Source: an uncultured Litoreibacter sp. (GTDB taxonomy: Bacteria > Pseudomonadota > Alphaproteobacteria > Rhodobacterales > Rhodobacteraceae). From it: DNA of 64,000 nucleotides. The stretch is from positions 558,001 through 622,000 of the forward strand of contig CANLVO010000001.1 of the NCBI GenBank assembly GCA_947494645.1, read 5' to 3'. Below, one piece after another: positions 52,459 through 60,129 of the stretch. The position numbers and the translations under genes were made by a program. The notes beneath the pieces are model-generated. The model ran no database searches and was not told the DNA's origin. It saw only the letters and a program-made list of their open reading frames with translations. Every line of letters begins with the position of its first letter. Position 1 is the stretch's first letter.

Positions 52459-53601
52459 TCAAAGCAGCGCTTTGGAGATGTCTTTCAATGTCTTGGTGCC
52501 GAGCTGGCCCATATTCGCGGTCAGGTCCTTGGCCAGAATATCGGCCATATGCGCAGGGCCTTTGGCGCCAAGTGCGCCGAGCGCGTAATGCCACGGACGG
52601 CCCAGCATGATGAAGTCCGCCCCCAAGGCCAGCCCTCGAAGTATGTCGAGGCCGGTCTCAAAGCCGCTGTCGACAATGATCGGTAATTTGGTGGCCTTGC
52701 GGACGGCGGGCAGCGTTTCGATCGTTGCTGGGCCGCCATCAAACTGACGGCCCGCATGGTTTGAGACCCAAAGCGCGTCGACGCCTTCTTTTTCCAGCGC
52801 GACCGCGTCCTTGGCGCGTGAGACGCCCTTCACGATAAGCGCGCCATCCCATTCGCCACGCAATTTGCGCACATATTCCCAGTCTGGCGAGGTTCTGAGC
52901 AAATAGCCGACATGCGCTGTCGAAGACCGCATGGTTTTGTCGAGCTGCACTTGTTCGGCATATCCATCCATCAACTTCATGCGCGGCATGCCTGTCTTGC
53001 GGATGCCATTCAGCCAAGCGGGGCATTGCGCGGCCTGCAGCGCCAGCCTGGGCGTCAATCTGGGTGGCTGGCTCAGCCCGCCGCGGGTCTGGCGCTCCCG
53101 TCTGCTGGCCACAGGCACGTCGACGGTCATCACCAGTGTTGAAAAGCCAGCTGCCTTGGCGCGTGCCATCATGTCGAGGCGAATGTCGGTGTCGCGCGGC
53201 GGATACATTTGAAACCATGCATGTGCGCCCAAATGCGGCGCGACATCTTCCGGCGTCTGGGTGGCGACCGTGGACATGGAATAGGGGATCGTCAGCGCGG
53301 CGGCAGCCTTTGCCAGCAGACGCTCTGCCTCTGGCCAGATCAGCCCGGACATGCCGACAGGCGCGATGCCAAAGGGCAAGCCATGCGTCTGGCCCAAGAA
53401 AGTTGTGCTGAGATCGGGGGAAAACTCGCCATGCAGGATCGAAGGGCTGAAGAGCACCTCATCAAGCTTGTCGCGGTTGCGTTGCAATGTCCGCTCTTGC
53501 CCGGTCGCGCTGTCGAGATATTCCCACACGAAATGCGGGATGCGCTTGCGGGCGGCCGCGCGCAGATCGGAGATGGCGGGATATTTCGCGTGAAGATCCA
53601 T
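52459..53601 (-). CDS. FMN-dependent alpha-hydroxy-acid oxidase/dehydrogenase (lactate dehydrogenase LldD-like)
   Basis: 380 residues with the FMN-binding TIM-barrel of the glycolate oxidase family. Recognisable segments are the N-terminal PHFVWEYLDSATGQE, PFGIAPVGMSGLIWPEAE, WFQMYPP, VMTVDVPVASRRERQTRGG and the catalytic SNHAGRQFDGGPATIE, with the active-site His and Arg in place (the usual SNHGGRQLD has Gly and Leu). L-lactate or a related 2-hydroxyacid is the probable substrate. It is divergent from uvrD, with a LexA box in the 105-bp spacer. Confidence 0.88.
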   Translation of the reverse strand: MDLHAKYPAISDLRAAARKRIPHFVWEYLDSATGQERTLQRNRDKLDEVLFSPSILHGEFSPDLSTTFLGQTHGLPFGIAPVGMSGLIWPEAERLLAKAAAALTIPYSMSTVATQTPEDVAPHLGAHAWFQMYPPRDTDIRLDMMARAKAAGFSTLVMTVDVPVASRRERQTRGGLSQPPRLTPRLALQAAQCPAWLNGIRKTGMPRMKLMDGYAEQVQLDKTMRSSTAHVGYLLRTSPDWEYVRKLRGEWDGALIVKGVSRAKDAVALEKEGVDALWVSNHAGRQFDGGPATIETLPAVRKATKLPIIVDSGFETGLDILRGLALGADFIMLGRPWHYALGALGAKGPAHMADILAKDLTANMGQLGTKTLKDISKALL

Positions 53602-53650
53602 TGCGCAACTTTGTCAGAGCAATCGCCGCCCGTGTCCAGAGAAAGCTGTG

Positions 53651-53665
53651 GAACATATATAGAAC
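53651..53665. promoter_or_regulatory. LexA (SOS) box of the alphaproteobacterial type
   Basis: GAAC at 53651-53654 and GAAC at 53662-53665, separated by exactly seven bases (ATATATA), give GAAC-N7-GAAC. This equals the GTTC-N7-GTTC LexA site known in alphaproteobacteria. It lies 42 bp before uvrD and 50 bp from the hydroxyacid oxidase start, so it should control uvrD and might also touch the divergent gene. Confidence 0.85.
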
Positions 53666-53706
53666 ACCTCTTTCCCTAGAGCAGGCTTGGCGCTATCTTG
53701 GCCGCT

Positions 53707-56106
53707 ATGAGCCAATCAGATGATTTCGACGCCTTCGAGGCGGCTTCTTCCGTGCCCTTGTCGCAGCGTGCTTTTGGGGCAGCTGTTGCCTCGCGTGCGC
53801 AGCCCTATCTGGAGGGGTTGAACCCCGCACAGCGCGAGGCGGTGGAGACGCTGGACGGCCCCGTCTTGATGTTGGCAGGTGCGGGCACCGGCAAAACACG
53901 GGCGCTGACGGCGCGAATTGCGCATTTGCTGACCACGGGCTCGGCGCGGCCCAATGAAATTCTGGCGGTGACCTTCACCAACAAGGCCGCGCGAGAGATG
54001 AAAACCCGTGTCGGCAAATTGTTGGGCGAGCAGGTGGAGGGTGTGCCATGGCTGGGCACGTTTCACTCGATCTGCGTGAAGCTGCTACGCCGCCATGCGG
54101 AACTGGTGGGGCTGAAGTCGAACTTCACCATTCTCGACACCGATGACCAGTTGCGGCTTTTGAAGCAGTTGATCGCGGCAGAGGGCATTGACGACAAACG
54201 CTGGCCCGCGCGGATGCTGGCGGGGCTGATTGATCAGTGGAAAAACCGGGCCTGGACGCCGCAAGCGCTGCCAGCCTCTGAGTATGCGGCCTATAACAAC
54301 CGCGGCGGTGAGTTCTACGACGCATATCAACAGCGGCTGAAGACCCTGAACGCGGTCGATTTCGGTGACCTGCTTTTGCATATGGTCACTATTTTCCAGA
54401 ACCACGATGACGTGCTGAAACAGTACCAGCGCTGGTTCAAATACATCCTTGTTGATGAGTATCAGGATACCAACGTGGCCCAGTATATGTGGCTGCGCCT
54501 TTTGGCCGCCGGGCACCGCAATATTTGCTGCGTGGGCGATGATGACCAGTCAATTTATGGCTGGCGCGGCGCAGAGGTCGGCAACATTTTGCGCTTTGAA
54601 TCCGACTTCGAGGGCGCCAAAATTGTCAAATTGGAACAAAACTACCGCTCGACGGAGCATATCCTGGCTGCCGCCGCTGGCGTGATCGCGGCCAACAAGG
54701 GGCGGCTGGGAAAAACGCTGTTCACGGAGGCCGAAGGCGGCGAGAAGGTGCGGCTGATCGGCCATTGGGACGGCGATGAGGAAGCCCGCTGGATTGGCGA
54801 CGAGATTGAGGCCATGCAGGTCGGCACCCGCGGCATGGCTCCGAAGTCCCTCAATGACATGGCCATTCTGGTGCGCGCCTCGCATCAGATGCGGGCCTTT
54901 GAGGATCGTTTCCTGACCATTGGCCTGCCGTATCGCGTTATTGGCGGGCCGCGTTTCTACGAACGGCTCGAAATTCGCGACGCCATGGCGTATTTCCGTC
55001 TCGCCGTCAGCCCGGAGGATGATCTGGCGTTCGAGCGGATTGTGAACACGCCCAAACGCGGGCTGGGCGACAAGGCGCAGCAGAAAATTCAGGTCTCTGC
55101 GCGGGCCAACGGGGTTTCCCTGCATGAAGGGGCGCGGCTGCTCTTGATGTCGAACGGGTTGGGCGGCAAAGGCGCGGTCGAGCTGCAAAAGCTGGTCGAC
55201 GGTATTGACCGATGGTCTGCGCAAGTGCGGGCAGAAGAAGACACACATATCGAGCTGGCAGAAATGATGCTGGAGGAGTCCGGTTATACCGAGATGTGGC
55301 AAAACGACAAAACGCCAGAAGGACCGGGGCGGCTCGACAACCTCAAGGAGCTGATCAAGGCCCTCGAGGGGTTCGAAAATCTGCAAGGGTTCCTGGAGCA
55401 TATCAGCCTAGTGATGGACAACGACACCGAAGCGGCGGGGGAGCAGGTCTCCATCATGACGTTGCACGGTGCCAAGGGGCTGGAGTTTCCCGCAGTCTTT
55501 CTGCCGGGGTGGGAAGATGGCTTGTTTCCGTCGCAACGCTCGATGGACGAAAGCGGGCTGAAGGGTCTCGAGGAAGAGCGCAGGCTGGCTTACGTGGGCA
55601 TCACACGGGCTGAAGAGATTTGCACCATTTCATTCGCGGGCAACCGTAGGGTCTACGGCCAATGGCAATCGCAACTGCCCTCGCGCTTCATCGACGAGTT
55701 GCCGGAAGCGCATGTGGAGGTGCTGACCCCGCCGGGGCTTTACGGCCATCAGGGGTCGATGATGCAGCAGGCGAGCCCGGATCTGCAGGCGGTCTCTGAA
55801 AGCGATCTGCACGACCGCGCGGCCTCGGCCAATGTCTATAACTCGCCCGGATGGCGGCGCTTGCAGGAACGCCAAGGTCAGCGTGGCATGGGCCAGCCGC
55901 GCGAAAGCAAGAATATGGTGATCGATGCGCAGGCGGTCTCCAGCTTCACCACCGGGGAGCGGGTGTTTCACCAGAAATTCGGCTACGGCACGGTCGACGC
56001 GATTGAGGGCGACAAGCTCGATATTGCGTTTGACAAGGCTGGCACCAAAAAGGTGGTTGGCAAATTTCTGGTCGCCGCAGATAGCGCAGGAGACGTGCCG
56101 TTCTGA
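53707..56106 (+). CDS. uvrD: ATP-dependent DNA helicase UvrD/PcrA
   Basis: 799 residues from the ATG at 53707. Superfamily 1 helicase motifs are present in order: Q-like LNPAQREAV, Walker A AGAGTGKTRALTAR near 58-70, TFTNKAAREM (Ia), VDEYQDTN (II), VGDDDQSIYGWRGAE (III), QNYRST (IV), HGAKGLEFPAVFLPGWEDG (V) and EERRLAYVGITRAEE (VI). The C-terminal tail contains a Tudor-like domain (FHQKFGYGTVDAIEGDKLDI). It acts in excision and mismatch repair and removes RecA. The upstream LexA box suits SOS induction. Confidence 0.96.
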   Translation: MSQSDDFDAFEAASSVPLSQRAFGAAVASRAQPYLEGLNPAQREAVETLDGPVLMLAGAGTGKTRALTARIAHLLTTGSARPNEILAVTFTNKAAREMKTRVGKLLGEQVEGVPWLGTFHSICVKLLRRHAELVGLKSNFTILDTDDQLRLLKQLIAAEGIDDKRWPARMLAGLIDQWKNRAWTPQALPASEYAAYNNRGGEFYDAYQQRLKTLNAVDFGDLLLHMVTIFQNHDDVLKQYQRWFKYILVDEYQDTNVAQYMWLRLLAAGHRNICCVGDDDQSIYGWRGAEVGNILRFESDFEGAKIVKLEQNYRSTEHILAAAAGVIAANKGRLGKTLFTEAEGGEKVRLIGHWDGDEEARWIGDEIEAMQVGTRGMAPKSLNDMAILVRASHQMRAFEDRFLTIGLPYRVIGGPRFYERLEIRDAMAYFRLAVSPEDDLAFERIVNTPKRGLGDKAQQKIQVSARANGVSLHEGARLLLMSNGLGGKGAVELQKLVDGIDRWSAQVRAEEDTHIELAEMMLEESGYTEMWQNDKTPEGPGRLDNLKELIKALEGFENLQGFLEHISLVMDNDTEAAGEQVSIMTLHGAKGLEFPAVFLPGWEDGLFPSQRSMDESGLKGLEEERRLAYVGITRAEEICTISFAGNRRVYGQWQSQLPSRFIDELPEAHVEVLTPPGLYGHQGSMMQQASPDLQAVSESDLHDRAASANVYNSPGWRRLQERQGQRGMGQPRESKNMVIDAQAVSSFTTGERVFHQKFGYGTVDAIEGDKLDIAFDKAGTKKVVGKFLVAADSAGDVPF

Positions 56107-56567
56107 TGCTGGAAACTCCGAAAATTCAGAAGCTTAGCCTGCTGTTTTTGCGTGTGGCGACGGGGTTTCTGCTGGTCTGGATCGGGCTGCGGCGGATCGT
56201 GAACGGCTCCGCGCCCTCGGCGTTGCGCGACATTGTTGATCTGGGCGAAGGCGCGACAGCGGTCTTGGGCTATGCTGCGGGCGGGGTGCAGCTGGCCATC
56301 GGGCTGTTTTGCGTGATCGGCCTGCGGCGGCGCGTGGTCTTGCCCTTGCAGGCGTTAATCCACGGGTTCACAGCGGCCAGTGTGTGGTGGGCGATCATCG
56401 ATCCTTATCGCTGGTACATTTCAGGCGTGGACCGGATCGTATTCAACAGCCACGTCTTCTACCCCACGATCATCACCTTCGCGGCCTGTCTTCTCCTGAT
56501 CGCGTTCCGCAACCAAGACGAGTACGCCATCGACCATCTGCGGGCTCAGCCCAAAAGCACCGGGTAG
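56106..56567 (+). CDS. Hypothetical four-helix membrane protein
   Basis: 153 residues beginning with the A of the uvrD stop codon (TGATG), so translation is probably coupled. Four hydrophobic helices at about 10-30, 48-70, 75-97 and 118-135 resemble the small DoxX-like or COG2259-type layout, but the similarity is weak. Conserved-looking Trp and Arg residues lie in VWIGLRRIVNG and WWAIIDPYRWYISG. No function is inferred. The 3' end overlaps the LysE gene tail by 22 bp. Confidence 0.6.
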   Translation: MLETPKIQKLSLLFLRVATGFLLVWIGLRRIVNGSAPSALRDIVDLGEGATAVLGYAAGGVQLAIGLFCVIGLRRRVVLPLQALIHGFTAASVWWAIIDPYRWYISGVDRIVFNSHVFYPTIITFAACLLLIAFRNQDEYAIDHLRAQPKSTG

Positions 56568-57139
56568 AGCGAGGCAATCAACAGGGCAGCCATCAGCCAG
56601 TTGAAGGCGCGCAGCCGGGCAGGGTTCGTCAACACGCGGCGCATTTGCTGGCCCATGATCGTCCAGAGGCTGACCGACGGGCCGTTTACCGCGCCAAAGA
56701 CCACCGCCACGCCTGCCACTGCAAGGGCAGAGCTGCCGAGGCTGTAAACCGTCACAGCGGTCAGGGCCATGGCCCATGCTTTCGGGTTCACCCATTGAAA
56801 GGCTGCTGCCTGTAGAAATGTCATCGGGGTTCCTGCGGCCTCTCCGGGCTTTGGGGGTGCCGCGTTGGCGATTTTCCACGCCAGCCAGCACATATAGATG
56901 ACACTCACCACTTTCAGGACGTCGTGCAGGACGGGGTAGATGTCGAACACCTGCGCCAGTCCAAGTCCCACCAAGAACACCATCAAAACAAAGCCCAGCG
57001 AGATGCCCAGCATATGCGGGATGGAGCGCCAGAACCCGAAATTTGCACCAGACGCCATCAGCATCAGATTGTTCGGGCCCGGAGTGATCGAAGAGACGAA
57101 GGCGAAGCCGGTAAGGCCTATGAGAATCTCGGTATTCAT
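56546..57139 (-). CDS. LysE/RhtB family amino-acid exporter
   Basis: 197 residues with six hydrophobic helices. The family signature FVSSITPGPNNLMLM lies in the first helix, and FQWVNPKAWAMALTA is characteristic in the middle. Members export lysine, threonine or homoserine-like compounds. Directly divergent is an Lrp/AsnC regulator gene 61 bp away, which very probably controls this exporter. The tail overlaps a plus-strand gene by 22 bp. Confidence 0.9.
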   Translation of the reverse strand: MNTEILIGLTGFAFVSSITPGPNNLMLMASGANFGFWRSIPHMLGISLGFVLMVFLVGLGLAQVFDIYPVLHDVLKVVSVIYMCWLAWKIANAAPPKPGEAAGTPMTFLQAAAFQWVNPKAWAMALTAVTVYSLGSSALAVAGVAVVFGAVNGPSVSLWTIMGQQMRRVLTNPARLRAFNWLMAALLIASLYPVLLG

Positions 57140-57200
57140 AGACGCAACCTTACGCCGCGATCTTTGCCACGAAATTGCGTTGTTGCGCGTGGGGAGGGAA

Positions 57201-57665
57201 ATGTTGCAACTTCGCGGCGTGATGGATCAGATAACCGAGAATATATTGCAAGAGCTTTCCCGCGACGGGCGGTTGAGCAACCTCGAACTGTCAGAGCGGG
57301 TCGGGCTGTCGCCTTCCGCCTGTCTCAGGCGCGTGCAGGATTTGGAACGACGCGGTGTGATCAAAGGCTACCGCGCTGTGCTGGACCGTGACCAGATGGG
57401 GGCGGGGTTCGTGGCCTATATTGCGGTCGGGCTTTCGGACCACTCAAAGGCCAGCCAAGAGGCATTTGAACGCTCCATTGCGCGGGCCCACGAGGTGCGC
57501 GAGTGTCACAACATCACCGGAACAGTGGAATACCTGCTGCGCATCGAATGCGCGGATCTGCCCAGCTATAAGCACTTTCACACGGAAATCTTGGGTGTTC
57601 TGCCGCAGGTCAACTCGATCACCAGCTATATCGTCATGGGGTCACCCAAGGACGAGCGCGCCTAA
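57201..57665 (+). CDS. Lrp/AsnC family transcriptional regulator
   Basis: 154 residues from the ATG at 57201, where GGAGG is only 3-4 bases upstream; the next ATG (57222) is a good alternative and gives MDQITENILQELSRD. The helix-turn-helix is SNLELSERVGLSPSACLRRVQDLERRGVI, and the C-terminal RAM domain has VRECHNITGTVEYLLRIECAD. Such proteins sense an amino acid. The gene is divergent from the LysE-type exporter, a typical regulator-target pair. Confidence 0.9.
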   Translation: MLQLRGVMDQITENILQELSRDGRLSNLELSERVGLSPSACLRRVQDLERRGVIKGYRAVLDRDQMGAGFVAYIAVGLSDHSKASQEAFERSIARAHEVRECHNITGTVEYLLRIECADLPSYKHFHTEILGVLPQVNSITSYIVMGSPKDERA

Positions 57666-57676
57666 ATCCCGCGCTT

Positions 57677-57850
57677 GAAAAGAAAAAACGGTGACACCGG
57701 GAGGAGGTGCCACCGTCTCTTATCAGTACGGTCCATCCAAGGGAGGAGGAGGATTGGACCGTAGGGTGCGGCGTGCTCAGGGAGGAGGACGAGCGTACCG
57801 CTATATTGCGCCGGGCCATCAATCGGGAGGAAATCGGACCGGGCGCAAAT
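57677..57850 (-). ncRNA. Tandem anti-Shine-Dalgarno hairpin RNAs (CcsR/cuckoo RNA type)
   Basis: Read on the minus strand this region, directly after the DUF1127 gene, contains four stem-loops whose loops expose C-rich anti-Shine-Dalgarno motifs. Hairpin 1 is at 57811-57842 (TCCTCCCG). Hairpin 2 is at 57768-57801 (CCTCCTCCCT). Hairpin 3 is at 57728-57762 (CCTCCTCCTCCC, 8-bp stem). Hairpin 4 is at 57688-57716 (TCCTCCC, 11-bp stem with one mismatch) and ends in a T-tract. In Rhodobacter sphaeroides the CcsR1-4 sRNAs, with the same CCUCCUCCC motif and location behind a DUF1127 gene, act in stress response. The four hairpins fit a two-hairpin unit in two copies. Confidence 0.85.
57683..57716 (-). 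terminator. Rho-independent terminator, last hairpin of the sRNA array
   Basis: Stem ACGGTGACACC (57688-57698) with GGTGCCACCGT (57706-57716), one mismatch, then TTTTTT on the minus strand at 57683-57688. It is both hairpin 4 of the array and the end of the DUF1127-sRNA transcript, and it stops short of the Lrp gene tail. Confidence 0.85.
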
Positions 57851-57853
57851 CTC

Positions 57854-58060
57854 TTAGTTCAAATACGCAGCCTCATAGGCCAGGCGTTTGATTTCGCTGC
57901 GGTGAATGCCCAGATCGGCAAGTTCACGGCCCGACAGGTTGTTGAGCTCTTCCAGCGTGGTGCGATACATCTTCCGGCGGGTCGCACGATCGAGCACATC
58001 AGCGAAAACTGCGCGGACACGGTCAGCGATGCCGGTGTTTACTGCGGAGATATAAGCCAT
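57854..58060 (-). CDS. DUF1127 small protein
   Basis: 68 residues from the ATG at 58060, with AAAGGA 7 bases upstream. The C-terminal DUF1127 helix is clear: TLEELNNLSGRELADLGIHRSEIKRLAYEAAY, preceded by a basic segment (RATRRKMYR). DUF1127 proteins with this Arg-rich layout are RNA-binding or small regulatory proteins in alphaproteobacteria. In Rhodobacter sphaeroides the homologue sits on the same transcript as the CcsR sRNAs. Here the sRNA hairpins begin within about 10 bp of the stop. Confidence 0.88.
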   Translation of the reverse strand: MAYISAVNTGIADRVRAVFADVLDRATRRKMYRTTLEELNNLSGRELADLGIHRSEIKRLAYEAAYLN

Positions 58061-58412
58061 GTTAGTATCCTTTGTTTCGGTTATGCGGCTCGGCGTTGTG
58101 CCGATGGGCCGCGGTGTTCGTCTCTTGTTGTGACCAATATGTAGGTAAATGCTGCGCTGCCGCAATACCTCTTTCATCAATGCTGCTATGCAGCAATTGC
58201 ATGGCTTAACATATTGTTTTATATGATTAACCTTACGGCAGATCCCGGCCGAATTGCCTCTATTTCGGGCAAACTAAGAACAATCTCCGCGCATATATCT
58301 TGTTGTTTCTCGCCAATTTGCCGTGATCTGCTGACCCTATAAGCAATGTGGGGTTGTTCTTGGGCGATATGGTCTCCAATTAGGCAGATAGAAAAACCCA
58401 ACAGGTGCCCAC
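58061..58412. other. 352-bp spacer between DUF1127 and apbC
   Basis: This divergent region holds the candidate DUF1127 promoter and the palindrome at 58181-58195 described above, with an AT-rich tract around 58205-58230. No open frame with coding character is visible. The apbC promoter is presumably in the right half but cannot be pinned down. Confidence 0.4.
58138..58165 (-). promoter_or_regulatory. Candidate promoter of the DUF1127-sRNA transcript
   Basis: On the minus strand TTGCGG (58160-58165) and TACATA (58138-58143) are spaced 16 bases apart, about 78 bases before the DUF1127 start. The -10 match is partial, and the R. sphaeroides homologue is known to use stress sigma factors. A perfect inverted repeat TGCTGC-TAT-GCAGCA (58181-58195) lies just upstream. 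Confidence 0.35.
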
Positions 58413-59510
58413 ATGACCCCGACACATGAGCAGATCCTAGCCGCCCTGAGCAGTTTGGGCCTGCCCGACGGCGGAAATCTCGTCTCGCACGACATGATCC
58501 GGGCCTTGTCAGTCGACGGTGGCGCTGTGAGATTCGTCATCGAGGTTTCACCTGAGCAAGCTCCGAAGTTCTCAGGCGTCCGCGATGCAGCACAAGCCAT
58601 TGTCAGTCGTCTCGAGGGCGTCGAGAGCGTCTCTGCCGTTCTGACCGCGCATGGGCCTGCTGCAAAACCTGCGGCCCCACCGCCCAACTTGGGCACCGGC
58701 GCCAAGCCCGCGCTAAAAATTGGCGGCCACCCGACACCGCAGGCCGAGGCGACAAAACCCTCCGGCGTTGATCGCATCGTTGCGATTGCCTCAGGCAAGG
58801 GTGGGGTGGGCAAATCGACCCTGTCTTCTAACCTCGCGGTCGCGCTCGCCAAGCAAGGCCGCAAGGTGGGGTTGCTGGACGCCGATATATATGGGCCCTC
58901 CCAGCCGCGCATGATGGGCGTCTCGGACCGACCCAAATCACCAGACGGCAAAACCATCATCCCGCTTACCGCACATGGCGTTACGATGATGAGCATCGGG
59001 TTGATGATGGACCCAGACAAAGCTGTCGTCTGGCGCGGACCTATGTTGATGGGTGCTCTGCAACAAATGATGGGGCAGGTTGAATGGGGCGAGTTGGACA
59101 TTCTGCTGGTCGACTTGCCGCCTGGCACGGGCGACGTGCAGCTGACGCTTTGCACCAAAACACAGATGACCGGAGCGATTGTGGTCTCTACGCCGCAGGA
59201 CGTGGCCCTTCTGGACGCGCGCAAGGCGCTCGATATGTTCAAGACGCTACATACGCCCGTTCTCGGCCTCGTTGAAAACATGTCCCACTATATATGTCCG
59301 ACCTGCGGCACCGAGGCGCATATCTTTGGCCATGGCGGCGTTGCCGCAGAGGCTGAGAAGCTTGGCCTGCCATTCCTCGGGGAGATCCCGCTAGAGCTGG
59401 ATATCCGGCTGGCGGCAGATAGCGGCACGCCGATCGCGGCGGGGCAGGGTGCGGTGTCCGAGGCCTATAGCGTGTTGGCCAAACGACTTATCGACGGCGG
59501 AATGGCGTAA
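58413..59510 (+). CDS. apbC: Mrp/NBP35 family iron-sulphur carrier ATPase
   Basis: 365 residues. The N-terminal MIP18-like domain (about 1-80) is followed by a Pro/Ala linker and a P-loop ATPase domain with [11 protein letters not shown] near 126-136. [15 protein letters not shown] is the deviant Walker A/switch region, and [12 protein letters not shown] follows. The two-Cys motif YICPTCG, the Fe-S ligand of Mrp homodimers, is near the C-terminus. ApbC loads [4Fe-4S] clusters to target proteins. The ATG at 58413 opens the family start MTPTHEQIL. Confidence 0.95.
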   Translation: MTPTHEQILAALSSLGLPDGGNLVSHDMIRALSVDGGAVRFVIEVSPEQAPKFSGVRDAAQAIVSRLEGVESVSAVLTAHGPAAKPAAPPPNLGTGAKPALKIGGHPTPQAEATKPSGVDRIVAIASGKGGVGKSTLSSNLAVALAKQGRKVGLLDADIYGPSQPRMMGVSDRPKSPDGKTIIPLTAHGVTMMSIGLMMDPDKAVVWRGPMLMGALQQMMGQVEWGELDILLVDLPPGTGDVQLTLCTKTQMTGAIVVSTPQDVALLDARKALDMFKTLHTPVLGLVENMSHYICPTCGTEAHIFGHGGVAAEAEKLGLPFLGEIPLELDIRLAADSGTPIAAGQGAVSEAYSVLAKRLIDGGMA

Positions 59511-59600
59511 GCCGACCTCCCTACATCTCATATAGTCCCTTAGAACGAGCCCGGGCCATCACGGGTCGGCGGGCTTTGGCCTGCCGATGGATGACATCCC

Positions 59601-59609
59601 TGTGGATAA
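59601..59609 (-). promoter_or_regulatory. Perfect DnaA box upstream of mraZ (first)
   Basis: TGTGGATAA at 59601-59609, the exact complement of TTATCCACA, 91 bp after apbC. A second perfect box follows at 59733-59741 in the opposite orientation. Two exact matches in one spacer are unlikely by chance. Confidence 0.6.
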
Positions 59610-59619
59610 CTTGATCTGC

Positions 59620-59649
59620 GAATCAAAATGACTCAAAACATGGTGATTC
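59620..59649. promoter_or_regulatory. Three GANTC (CcrM) sites upstream of mraZ
   Basis: GAATC at 59620-59624, GACTC at 59630-59634 and GATTC at 59645-59649 fall within 30 bp. The first two are exactly 10 bp apart. As at rpoD, this suggests methylation-linked control of the cluster. Confidence 0.6.
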
Positions 59650-59692
59650 GTTGGGCTGGGATGGGCCGAGGCCGCGAAATTCCCGACTAAGC

Positions 59693-59717
59693 CGGGAAAA
59701 TCTGGGACTTTATGGGA
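59693..59717 (+). promoter_or_regulatory. MraZ-box array, plus orientation
   Basis: CGGGA (59693), TGGGA (59703) and TGGGA (59713) start exactly 10 bp apart, with 5-base AT-rich spacers. MraZ operators in other bacteria are TGGGN repeats separated by 5 bases, so this matches the known site shape in the direction of mraZ transcription. Confidence 0.75.
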
Positions 59718-59732
59718 AATCGTGTAAAAAAG

Positions 59733-59741
59733 TTATCCACA
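59733..59741 (+). promoter_or_regulatory. Perfect DnaA box upstream of mraZ (second)
   Basis: TTATCCACA at 59733-59741, 16 bases after the plus-oriented MraZ repeats and 68 bases before the reverse array, so it is in the middle of the regulatory region. Confidence 0.65.
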
Positions 59742-59809
59742 ATATCTAGTGGTTCATGGAGTGGCTGACCGCAACCACGGCCACAAACTGTCTCGCTTAC
59801 AGCATGATG

Positions 59810-59864
59810 TCCCATTGATCCCCATCAAAGCCCATAAATTTCCATTGCTTCCCATATTTCCCCG
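59810..59864 (-). promoter_or_regulatory. MraZ-box array, reverse orientation
   Basis: TCCCA (59810), CCCCA (59820), GCCCA (59830), TTCCA (59840) and TCCCA (59850) follow at exact 10-bp steps, with CCCCG at 59860. Each is the complement of TGGGN (one is TGGAA), and all spacers are 5 bases. The exact 10-bp period over at least five units is strong evidence for a multimeric DNA-binding protein such as MraZ. Confidence 0.78.
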
Positions 59865-60082
59865 TGGCACAACAGTTCCACGATGAGGACGGGCTAAAAA
59901 ACAAGGGGCAGCTAAGAACCCCAAAGGCGACCGAAAAGGTTTCATACAGGCGCCCATTCACATCGAACGACGACGGCCCCTGCGCGAGCAGACATCCCCC
60001 CAGGTGGCGCGGGACCGTCCTTCCCCAAGCGGGAAACATACGGCGAGTTGATCAGTGGCAGCAGATCAACTCGCCGTTTTTA
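59865..60082 (+). ncRNA. UpsM-like small RNA from the extended mraZ leader
   Basis: Between the reverse MraZ array and mraZ is about 220 bp of non-coding sequence ending in a strong intrinsic terminator 48 bp before the mraZ start. Rhodobacter sphaeroides makes the abundant sRNA UpsM by premature termination in an uncommonly long mraZ leader; its size is about 200 nt. The layout here agrees. The 5' end given is a guess, because no clear promoter is visible. The nominal 83-codon frame beginning at GTG 59864 is not judged a gene. Confidence 0.7.
60041..60081 (+). terminator. Strong intrinsic terminator in the mraZ leader
   Basis: Perfect 13-bp inverted repeat: CGGCGAGTTGATC at 60041-60053 and GATCAACTCGCCG at 60064-60076, with a 10-base loop and TTTTT after it. 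It ends 48 bases before the mraZ start codon, so readthrough of it sets how much of the division cluster is transcribed from the leader promoter. Confidence 0.92.
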
Positions 60083-60129
60083 GTTCAAAGAAATCTGGGC
60101 GGGAGACGGACATAAGGGGTCACTTACAC

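Noticed and set aside
57691-58144. Plus-strand open frames across the DUF1127/sRNA region
   Set aside because: The minus strand has a DUF1127 protein, a good ribosome site and structured anti-SD hairpins; the plus-strand frames have no support.
59864-60115. Possible small gene of 83 codons in the mraZ leader
   Set aside because: It runs across the intrinsic terminator, has no ribosome site and little coding character. Its first codons only copy the mraZ start. It was treated as part of the leader RNA.
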